From Sphingopyxis fribergensis (lineage in GTDB: Bacteria > Pseudomonadota > Alphaproteobacteria > Sphingomonadales > Sphingomonadaceae): 64,000 nucleotides of DNA. The DNA is taken from NCBI RefSeq assembly GCF_000803645.1, contig NZ_CP009122.1:1092501-1156500 (forward strand), read 5' to 3'. Positions 55,443 through 64,000 of the stretch are shown here, one piece after another. Each line of letters begins with the position of its first letter. The stretch's first letter is position 1. The position numbers and the translations under genes were made by a program. The notes beneath the pieces are model-generated. The model was not told where the DNA came from. It was given only the letters and a program-made list of their open reading frames with translations, and ran no database searches.

Positions 55443-55689
55443 GTTCGTCTTTCCAGACGAAGCATATACGCCATTTCATGTTAATGGAAATCGAATGTTG
55501 CCCGGCCCGATCGCGCTCCAGTGCGTGAAGGCGGTTCGACGGCGGATTGCGCAGATCATCAAGCGTCCGGGCGCGATTGAGCAGTTTGAGCTTGTCCAGG
55601 GCACGATTCTGGATGTCCGAAGGCAGCTTCCGGCTCCGTTCGCCGTTCCAGATCTTTTCGGTTTCGGGATCGGTGAACGAGCGGATCAT
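55408..55689 (-). CDS. higB: HigB family toxin (RelE-like mRNA interferase)
   Basis: 93 residues of the RelE/ParE fold: MIRSFTDPETEKIWNGERSRKLP, LDDLRNPPSNRLHALERDRAG, HSISINMKWRICFVWKDE. It is the first gene of the pair, the usual HigBA order. It would cut mRNA on the ribosome. A small palindrome about 100 bp upstream may be the operator. Confidence 0.93.
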   Translation of the reverse strand: MIRSFTDPETEKIWNGERSRKLPSDIQNRALDKLKLLNRARTLDDLRNPPSNRLHALERDRAGQHSISINMKWRICFVWKDEHAEQVEITDYH

Positions 55690-55786
55690 GGCTGCCTCAA
55701 ATTTGCGAAAGCAGCATTCTAATCAGCACATTTTGAATCGGTTGCAAGAACTCAATTTCCAAATGTAGTGGAATATAGGTGAGCGT

Positions 55787-55802
55787 TATATGTACGCATA
55801 TA
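55787..55802. promoter_or_regulatory. Small palindrome upstream of higBA
   Basis: TATATG-TACG-CATATA, with 6-bp perfect arms, lies between the uvrB stop and the higB start (about 98 bp before the latter). HigA binding is a guess from position. Confidence 0.35.
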
Positions 55803-55817
55803 GTTGCGATTAACGGA

Positions 55818-58004
<2,187 letters not shown>

Positions 58005-58092
58005 TGCTGCCAATATGGTATCGATGGGGCGGGTCCACAATCGCAATGAATCAAATCAAAGCCCCCAAATGGATAGTCACAGGAGACAGGGT

Positions 58093-58611
58093 ATGAAGAA
58101 ATTTCTGACGGTCGCCGCCATCGGCGCCCTCATTACGGTGTCGGGTTGCGGCAAGAGCGAAAATGCGGCGGCCAGCGGCCCCGTGAAGCGCGAGGCGGGC
58201 AACTGGAAGACCGACGTCAAGCTGGTGAAATTCGAAGTCCCCGGCATGCCGGCCGAGGCAAAGGACCAGATGACGAAGATGATGGAAGGCGCCAGCGGCA
58301 TGGACCAGTGCTTCACGAAGGAGCAGGTCGAAAAGGAAGACATCGCGGCCGAACTCGCCAAGGGTCCGGGCAACGGCGGCGAATGCAAATGGTCGAAGAA
58401 GAATGTCGATGGCGGCAAGATCGACGTCGCCGGCACCTGCACCGCCAACGGCCAGACGGTCGACATGGCGATGACCGGCACGATGGAAGCCAAGAAGAAC
58501 GACGTGACCATCACGACCAAGGGCAAGGTCCCGACGGGCGGCGACATGGAGATGGTCATGCAGATGACCAGCGTCCACACCGGTCCGTGCAAGACGCCGA
58601 CCACGACCTAA
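58093..58611 (+). CDS. DUF3617-like small lipoprotein
   Basis: 172 residues from the ATG at 58093; AGGAGACAGG precedes it. The lipobox is ALITVSGC, Cys19. The rest is a repeated beta-type domain with MPAEAKDQMTKMMEGASGMD, QCFTKEQVE and GECKWSKKNVDGG, the DUF3617 pattern with conserved Cys residues. Function unknown. Confidence 0.85.
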   Translation: MKKFLTVAAIGALITVSGCGKSENAAASGPVKREAGNWKTDVKLVKFEVPGMPAEAKDQMTKMMEGASGMDQCFTKEQVEKEDIAAELAKGPGNGGECKWSKKNVDGGKIDVAGTCTANGQTVDMAMTGTMEAKKNDVTITTKGKVPTGGDMEMVMQMTSVHTGPCKTPTTT

Positions 58612-58640
58612 GCCATACAATTTTGACGAAAAATGATGGG

Positions 58641-58666
58641 GCGTCGGTGGAAACCGGCGCTCTTTT
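58641..58666 (+). terminator. Probable terminator of the DUF3617 gene
   Basis: GCGTCGGT-GGAA-ACCGGCGC (one G.T pair) is followed by TCTTTT. It lies 29 bp after the stop codon. Confidence 0.6.
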
Positions 58667-59245
58667 CATATATGCAGAGAATGGGAGGGGTCGCACCATG
58701 CCTGTTTATTTGACGACGAAAATCGGCAATCCGCCATGCGCGCGCGTTTTTCGCGGCCTTGGTGGCATCAGGCTCTGCACCTTTCGCCTTGGCGCCGCGA
58801 TAACTTAATGGTGGCTCTCTCCGTTCCTGTTCGTGGCGCTGGAGAAGCGGCGTCGACTTGCCGGGCGACAGAACAGGTGGGGCTGTTTGGCCGCCCGGCG
58901 AAGTCTTGAAATGAGACCTGAGGGGGATCGAAGAGTGCCAGGGACCAGCTCGCACTTTTCGCCTTTTGGTCTCACACCGCGTCATCGTAGGAATGTCGCG
59001 ATACGCCAAAGAATGCCACAGTTTCGAATGCGTGGCAGTTACAAGGGGTCACATTCGACGATGTTGCCGTTTGATAACCAATCCTTAACCGGCTTTCGCC
59101 CTTTTCCTCGCAGATTGGCGCGAGGTGTTTCTTCTTATGGGGCGTAAGGTTTCCTTGTTACCGTTACGTCAAAGTAACAAAGGGTGGCTGCGCCGGCGGA
59201 TTGGCGTATCACCCGCACCGCCCGCCAGGGGCATTTGAGGGTAGC
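58667..59245. other. Long intergenic region, no convincing gene
   Basis: About 580 bp. A short frame (36 codons, 58698-58808) has an AGGGG site 7 nt before its ATG but no recognised content. A minus-strand frame of about 133 codons (58608-59009) lacks family features and a clear ribosome site. An inverted repeat CCTTGTTAC ... GTAACAAAGG lies at 59153-59183, 62 bp before the next gene. Confidence 0.45.
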
Positions 59246-61009
59246 ATGGACCAGGCGAAAACGAACGAGACGCAGGATCCCGGCGAGGTCGACCGGATCA
59301 TCGCCGAGGAGCTCGAGCGCCTGCTCGATTCCCCGATGTTTACCCGCTCGCCGGTGCTGTCGCGGCTGCTGCAATTCCTGGTCGAGCACCGTCTTCGCGG
59401 CGGACGCAGTTCGCCCAAGGCCTATGCGATCGCGACCGAGGCGCTGGGCCGCAGCGAAGATTTCGATCCGGCGGTCGACAGCTATCCTCGCGTCATGGTG
59501 GGACGGCTGCGCAGCCTTCTCGACCGCTATTATGCCGATACGCCGTGGGTCCATCGCCTGCGCGTTCCGCAGGGAAGCTATGAAGTCGTCGTTCAGTACC
59601 GCTCGGCGCCGCCTGCCTCGCGAGCGGGCGATGAGCCGGCCGACGATGGTGACGTCAAGACCGCAACCGCCTCCGCGCCAGCGGTCCGCGTCATGGGCTC
59701 CGCCGGCGCGGGACGGCCGCGCGATCGCGGTGCCCGCTTTGGCCGCTGGTTGGTCGCTCTCGTCCTTCTTGCGCTGGCGCTTTTCACGCTCTGGGCGCTG
59801 CGCGGCGGTTCGGACCGCTTGTTCGTCGGCGATCCGGTGCCGGTGCCTTTGATCGAAGTCAGCGCGCCGGTTGCGGGGAATCTGCCCGAATCGCGCGCGC
59901 TCGCAAGGGCATTGGACGGAAAGCTCCGCGACGGCCTCCGGCGCTTCGATCTTATCGACCTGCTTAGTTCGAAAGCGCCCGGCAGCACGGTTGTCGGGGC
60001 CAGCGACTATCGCCTCGACACGTCGCTCGTCCGCACGGTCGAGGGCAACACCGATGTGACGCTCGTCCTCAACCGCGTTGCCGACCAGCGCGCGATCTGG
60101 TCGCAACAATTGCGCCTGACACAGGATGAAACGCCCGAATTCGCCGCTGTCGAGCCGATAGTCGCGCAGCTTGCCGGGGACTATGGCGTGATCGTGCGCG
60201 ATCAGGTTCAGCGCCAGCCCGACAATTTTTCGCCGGGTTACCCGTGCCTCGCGCAATTCAACCGGATGCGCCAGATGCGCAATGTGGCGAACGCGAAACA
60301 GGTCGACACCTGTCTGCGCGCGACGATCAAGGCCAATCCGCGCGACCCGGTCGCACTCACCGCGCTGTCGCTCGTGCGCTATGGCGACTGGCAGCCGCAG
60401 CGCATGACCCCGGCGGGCCGCGAAGCCCTGGCCGAGGCGCGGGAATTGGCGCAGCGGTCCTATGAAAACAGCCCGAACTCCTCCGCCGGCCTGTTCGCGA
60501 TGGCGCGCGCCAATTTCTATGCGGGCAATTGTGCGGGGGGCAATGCGATGGGCGATCGAGCGGTCGCGCTCAATCCCTATGACCCCGACATGGCGGGCTT
60601 TCTCGGCCTCTTCAAGCTGACGTGCGGACACGGACCCGCGGGCGAGGCCTTGCTCCGCCGGTCGCTGCAACTCGATTCCTCCTATCCCGGCGTCCCGGCG
60701 GTCACGCTGGCATTCACCCTGTCGCAGCGCGGCGAACAGGACGAGGCGCGGGGAATCCTCGACACCATGCCGTCGCCCAGCAACATGGAGCCGCAATATA
60801 TGATGGTGCGCGCGATCGTGCTCGCGCGTCAGGGCGAGGTGGCCGGGGGGCGCGCCCAGTGGCAACGCCTGCTCGCCTATACGCGCCAGCCGGCCGACGC
60901 GACGCCCGAAAGGGTGCTCGGGCGGTTCATCATCACCCCGGTCGTCATCCAGCGCGCGTCGGCGGCGCTGCGCGAGTCGGGGGTCGTTCCGGCCGGAACC
61001 AGCCGCTGA
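59246..61009 (+). CDS. Membrane protein with N-terminal regulatory-like domain and TPR region
   Basis: 587 residues from the ATG at 59246 (GAGGG upstream); an upstream TTG at 59201 is less likely. Residues 12-117 (EELERLLDSPMFTRSPVLSR, SEDFDPAVDSYPRVMVGRLR, LRVPQGSYEV) form a domain commonly found at the front of adenylate-cyclase-like and TPR proteins. A transmembrane helix lies near 167-185. The outer part contains tetratricopeptide-like repeats (AMARANFYAGNC, DPDMAGFLGLFKL). A membrane signalling role is inferred; no enzyme domain is seen. Confidence 0.75.
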   Translation: MDQAKTNETQDPGEVDRIIAEELERLLDSPMFTRSPVLSRLLQFLVEHRLRGGRSSPKAYAIATEALGRSEDFDPAVDSYPRVMVGRLRSLLDRYYADTPWVHRLRVPQGSYEVVVQYRSAPPASRAGDEPADDGDVKTATASAPAVRVMGSAGAGRPRDRGARFGRWLVALVLLALALFTLWALRGGSDRLFVGDPVPVPLIEVSAPVAGNLPESRALARALDGKLRDGLRRFDLIDLLSSKAPGSTVVGASDYRLDTSLVRTVEGNTDVTLVLNRVADQRAIWSQQLRLTQDETPEFAAVEPIVAQLAGDYGVIVRDQVQRQPDNFSPGYPCLAQFNRMRQMRNVANAKQVDTCLRATIKANPRDPVALTALSLVRYGDWQPQRMTPAGREALAEARELAQRSYENSPNSSAGLFAMARANFYAGNCAGGNAMGDRAVALNPYDPDMAGFLGLFKLTCGHGPAGEALLRRSLQLDSSYPGVPAVTLAFTLSQRGEQDEARGILDTMPSPSNMEPQYMMVRAIVLARQGEVAGGRAQWQRLLAYTRQPADATPERVLGRFIITPVVIQRASAALRESGVVPAGTSR

Positions 61010-61227
61010 AGGCGTCGAGGCGCCAAGAACCGGACGGTTCGACCTTGAACGGGGCGACCGCATTGCCTATCTCTTCGCCCAGGTGCCGGAGGGGCAGAAG
61101 GGGACGCGTTCAGCCGATATAACTGCGGAAGAAGGGCAGGCGGATGCCAGCCCTCTTGCCAGTCCCGCCCACGGGCACTAGGGCAATTTTCAACATTCAC
61201 GACATAGTCAGAAAAAAGGAACTGTGC

Positions 61228-61464
61228 ATGAGCGATTCGGCCGAAAAGGTTAAAAAGATCGTCGTCGAACATCTGGGCGTCGAAGCCGACAAGGTGACCG
61301 AGGAAGCAAGCTTCATCGACGATCTGGGCGCCGACAGCCTCGACATCGTCGAACTGGTGATGGCGTTCGAAGAAGAATTCGGCGTCGAAATCCCCGACGA
61401 TGCGGCGGAAAAGATCGCCACCGTCAAGGACGCGATCGACTATATCGAAGCGAACAAGGGCTGA
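61228..61464 (+). CDS. acpP: Acyl carrier protein
   Basis: 78 residues, acidic and helical. The phosphopantetheine attachment Ser37 is in [26 protein letters not shown] precedes the ATG at 61228. It carries fatty-acid intermediates and pairs with FabF encoded next. Confidence 0.98.
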   Translation: MSDSAEKVKKIVVEHLGVEADKVTEEASFIDDLGADSLDIVELVMAFEEEFGVEIPDDAAEKIATVKDAIDYIEANKG

Positions 61465-61519
61465 TTTGGCCCTGTCCGGCATAGCCGGACGCGGCGGCGA
61501 CGCCGCCCACGCGTTTCCG

Positions 61520-61567
61520 GCTTCCCGGTCCCGAGCGTTCGCGCTGAGTGGCCGGGAAGCTTTTTTT
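61520..61567 (+). terminator. Terminator with UUCG tetraloop between acpP and fabF
   Basis: GCTTCCCGG (61520-61528) pairs with CCGGGAAGC (61552-61560), followed by T7. Inside is a second hairpin, AGCG-TTCG-CGCT. It lies 55 bp after acpP and 66 bp before fabF, so it can limit fabF transcription relative to acpP. Confidence 0.85.
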
Positions 61568-61633
61568 ATGGATACGCGTCTTCAAAAGTGACGCGGCGCC
61601 CTGCGGGGGCAGGGGCCGAAGAAAGGAATGACT

Positions 61634-62893
61634 ATGCGCCGGGTTGTGGTGACGGGTTTGGGTTTGGTGACGCCGCTGGGCGCCGACGTGGAAACCACAT
61701 GGGCCAATCTGCTGGCTAGCAAATCGGGCGCGGGCACGATCACCCACTTCGACGCCTCGGACCAGAAGTGCACGATCGCATGTGAGGTCAAGGGCCCAAC
61801 CCACGAATATGGTTTCGACCCCGGCAAGCGCGTCGATCACAAGGTCCAGCGCCAGGTCGATCCCTTCATCATCTATGGCATCGACGCCGCGGGGCAGGCG
61901 ATCGAGGACGCGGGCCTCGAGGATATGTCCGACGAGATGAAGCTGCGCGCGGGCTGCTCGATCGGTTCGGGCATCGGCGGCCTGCCGGGCATCGAAAGTG
62001 AGAGCCTGCTGCTCGCCGAAAAGGGCCCCGGCCGCGTCAGTCCGCACTTCGTCCACGGTCGGTTGATCAACCTGATCTCGGGCCAGGTCAGCATCAAATA
62101 TGGCCTGCAAGGCCCCAACCACGCCGTCGTCACCGCCTGTTCGACCGGCGCGCATTCGATCGGCGACGCGGCGCGGATGATCCGCGACGACGACGCCGAC
62201 ATCATGCTCGCGGGCGGCGCCGAGGCGACGATCTGCCCAATCGGCATCGCAGGTTTCGCACAGGCGCGCGCGCTCAACGCGAGCTATAACGACCGCCCCG
62301 AACAGGCGAGCCGCCCCTATGACAAGGACCGCGACGGTTTCGTCATGGGCGAAGGCGCGGGCGTCGTCGTGCTCGAGGAATATGAACATGCCAAGGCGCG
62401 CGGCGCGAAGATCTACGCCGAAGTCGTCGGTTATGGCCTCTCGGGCGACGCTTATCACGTCACGGCGCCGCATCCCGATGGCTCGGGCGCGTATCGTTCG
62501 ATGGAAATGGCGCTGAAAAAGGCAGGCATGACCCCCGCCGACATCGATTATATCAACGCGCACGGCACCTCGACGATGGCCGACACGATCGAACTCGGCG
62601 CGGTGAAGCGGCTGTTCGGCAACGAAATCGCCAATGTGTCGATGAGTTCGACCAAGTCGGCGATCGGCCACCTGCTCGGCGGCGCGGGCGCGGTCGAGAC
62701 GATTTTCTGCATCCTCGCGATCCGCGACCAGATCGTCCCCCCGACGCTCAACCTAGACAATCCCGACGAGGGCACCGAGGGCGTCGACCTGGTCCCGCAC
62801 AAGGCGAAGAAGCGCAAGGTGAAGGCCGCGCTCAACAACAGCTTCGGCTTCGGCGGCACCAACGCCAGCGTCATTGTCAAGGCGATCGACTAA
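61634..62893 (+). CDS. fabF: Beta-ketoacyl-ACP synthase II
   Basis: 419 residues from the ATG at 61634 (AAAGGA 7 nt upstream; an ATG at 61628 is too close). Catalytic Cys in VTACSTGAHSIGDA, His in NAHGTSTMADT and His in LNNSFGFGGTNAS region. It elongates fatty acids, especially C16:1 to C18:1. It follows acpP, the usual order. Confidence 0.97.
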   Translation: MRRVVVTGLGLVTPLGADVETTWANLLASKSGAGTITHFDASDQKCTIACEVKGPTHEYGFDPGKRVDHKVQRQVDPFIIYGIDAAGQAIEDAGLEDMSDEMKLRAGCSIGSGIGGLPGIESESLLLAEKGPGRVSPHFVHGRLINLISGQVSIKYGLQGPNHAVVTACSTGAHSIGDAARMIRDDDADIMLAGGAEATICPIGIAGFAQARALNASYNDRPEQASRPYDKDRDGFVMGEGAGVVVLEEYEHAKARGAKIYAEVVGYGLSGDAYHVTAPHPDGSGAYRSMEMALKKAGMTPADIDYINAHGTSTMADTIELGAVKRLFGNEIANVSMSSTKSAIGHLLGGAGAVETIFCILAIRDQIVPPTLNLDNPDEGTEGVDLVPHKAKKRKVKAALNNSFGFGGTNASVIVKAID

Positions 62894-62909
62894 GCCACCG
62901 TTCAAATTT

Positions 62910-62981
62910 CGTCATTCCCGCGAAAGCGGGAACCCAGTCGCAACGCTTGCCCGCTGGGTTCCCGCTTTCGCGGGAATGACG
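62910..62981. repeat. Intergenic hairpin repeat, family B copy 3
   Basis: It begins CGTCATTCCCGCGAAAGCGGG and ends CCCGCTTTCGCGGGAATGACG; the arms are identical to copy 2. It begins 17 bp after the fabF stop. Confidence 0.85.
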
Positions 62982-63053
62982 ATGTTGGGGACCGCAAACC
63001 CTCTTTCCTACATTTCAACGTCATGCTCTATCACCCCGTCGCCGCGCTTCGCG

Positions 63054-63108
63054 TAAAGCGACAAAGGAGACATTTCGGACGCGTATGTGCGTATCTTTTG
63101 TCGCTTTA
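63054..63108. promoter_or_regulatory. Long stem-loop in the leader before mltG
   Basis: TAAAGCGACAAA (63054-63065) and TTTGTCGCTTTA (63097-63108) are perfect 12-bp arms, extended by GGA/TCT to 15 paired positions (one G.U). It ends 21 bp before the mltG start. No T run follows, so a regulatory or protein-binding role is possible. Confidence 0.5.
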
Positions 63109-63129
63109 AGGCAAGATTGGGAGAAACTG

Positions 63130-64000
63130 GTGCATCCGTTCCGCTGGCTAACGATCGCGATCTTTGCCCTGCTTCTCACCGCTTGTTCGGGCGGCGCGCC
63201 CAAGGATGCCGAGATCGTCGTCCCGCCGGGCGCCAGCATCGCGAAGGCGGGACAGATACTCGAAGAGGCCGGCCTCGTCTCGGCGTCGAGCTTCCGCAAC
63301 GAAGCGCGCTTCTTCGGCTCGGACGATCCGATCAAGCCCGGCGAATATAAGATCGAGAAGGGGATGGACGCGGGCGACATCCTCGAATTGTTCCAGTCGG
63401 GCAAGACGATCCAGCGCCTCGTGATGATCCCCGAGGGCATGCCCTCGATCATGGTGTGGGAACGGCTGATGGCCGAGCCGCGGCTGAAGGGCGAAATCCC
63501 CGTGCCGGCCGAGGGCAGCATCCTGCCCGACAGCTACGCCTTCACCACCGGCGAAAGCCGCGCTGCGGTTGTGAAGCGGATGCAGGCGGCGATGGACAAG
63601 GCGTTCAACGAACTCTGGGCCAAACGCACGCCGCGCACCGCGGTCAAGGATCGCAACCAGGCGATGACGCTGGCGTCGATCGTCGAGAAGGAAACCGGCG
63701 TCGCCGCCGAGCGCCGCACCGTCGCTGGCGTCTATACCAACCGCCTCGGCGTCGGCATGCGGCTGCAGGCCGACCCGACGATCATCTATCCGATCACCAG
63801 GGGCAAGCCGCTCGGCCGCCGCATATTGCGCTCCGAAATCCAGGCGGTGAACGGCTATAACACCTACAGCATGATCGGCCTGCCGCAGGGCCCGATCGCA
63901 AATCCGGGAAAGGCGTCGATTGCGGCGGTCCTCGATCCCGAAGCCAACGACTATCTCTTCTTTGTCGCAAAGGGCGACGGCGGCCATGTCTTCGCGCGCA
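63130..64000 (+). CDS. mltG: Endolytic transglycosylase MltG (3' end outside window)
   Basis: 290 codons visible from GTG 63130, with GGGAG 6 nt upstream; a more distal ATG at 63085 has no ribosome site at the right distance. A short hydrophobic start (LTIAIFALLLTAC) is followed by a LysM-like domain and the YceG domain with the catalytic Glu in TLASIVEKETG and QADPTIIYPI. MltG cuts nascent peptidoglycan and sets glycan length. The ending ALLLTAC looks like a lipobox (Cys19), unusual for MltG. Confidence 0.93.
   Translation, partial: MHPFRWLTIAIFALLLTACSGGAPKDAEIVVPPGASIAKAGQILEEAGLVSASSFRNEARFFGSDDPIKPGEYKIEKGMDAGDILELFQSGKTIQRLVMIPEGMPSIMVWERLMAEPRLKGEIPVPAEGSILPDSYAFTTGESRAAVVKRMQAAMDKAFNELWAKRTPRTAVKDRNQAMTLASIVEKETGVAAERRTVAGVYTNRLGVGMRLQADPTIIYPITRGKPLGRRILRSEIQAVNGYNTYSMIGLPQGPIANPGKASIAAVLDPEANDYLFFVAKGDGGHVFAR

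Noticed and set aside
58608..59009. 133-codon minus-strand ORF in the long gap
   Set aside because: No family features, ends at the terminator of the neighbouring gene and has no clear ribosome site; kept only as a possible remnant.
63085..63129. ATG 63085 as start of mltG
   Set aside because: In frame, but without a ribosome site at a suitable distance, and it lies within the loop of a strong stem; GTG 63130 has GGGAG 6 nt upstream.

Overview
The window looks like a stretch of chromosome from a high-GC alphaproteobacterium of the Sphingomonadaceae, most like Sphingopyxis. This rests on gene content and order (hrcA-grpE beside rph-rdgB-hemW, DUF1465/RcdA, paired YdcH proteins, a DksA with a degenerate zinc finger, CarD, a K+-independent H+-pyrophosphatase), on the dense GC-rich coding, and on several families of intergenic palindromic repeats. 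No rRNA, tRNA, CRISPR array, prophage or insertion sequence was recognised; the window is mostly core genome.

Layout. 1-10.4 kb: edge of a secreted protein, a LysR regulator with a perfect operator-like palindrome, an IalB-like secreted protein, dnaN, a sorbosone-dehydrogenase-like protein, argC, an NlpC/P60 peptidase, an M17 aminopeptidase, a lipoprotein, an SDR and DUF3008. 10.4-14.3 kb: a Baeyer-Villiger-type monooxygenase divergent from a phosphate module (candidate Pho box, NUDIX-DUF47 fusion, Pit transporter). 14.3-22.8 kb: DUF4403 lipoprotein, rimO, hydrolase, DUF423, K+ channel, surE, serS and an ArsR-SRPBCC pair. 22.8-28.6 kb: a serine-rich PEP-CTERM-like protein, dksA, PilZ, two YdcH proteins, RcdA-like, TonB-like and DUF2332 proteins. 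28.6-36.4 kb: hisG-hisD-nusB, thiL, hppA, an SDR and carD. 36.4-46.1 kb: truA/fmt, recR/def, grpE/hrcA, DLH hydrolase, rph-rdgB-hemW, xerC. 46.1-53.2 kb: rsmI-yraN-gshB-dedA, an LpoA-like protein, infC, NRDE, DUF4287, TetR and a small membrane protein. 53.2-64 kb: S10 peptidase, higBA, uvrB, DUF3617 lipoprotein, a TPR membrane protein, acpP-fabF and mltG, cut by the window end.

Functional themes are translation and its quality control (serS, def, fmt, truA, rimO, rsmI, infC, nusB), DNA maintenance (dnaN, recR, uvrB, xerC), envelope (mltG, LpoA-like, acpP/fabF, NlpC/P60) and stress or stringent control (dksA, carD, hrcA-grpE, higBA).

The strongest leads for something unusual are: a NUDIX domain fused in frame to a PhoU-like DUF47 protein, ahead of a Pit transporter and behind a Pho-box-like site; infC that appears to start at AUA; two 136-bp palindromic elements in opposite orientation; a family of about 150-bp elements that sits against gene ends; and a serine-repeat protein with a variant PEP-CTERM tail.
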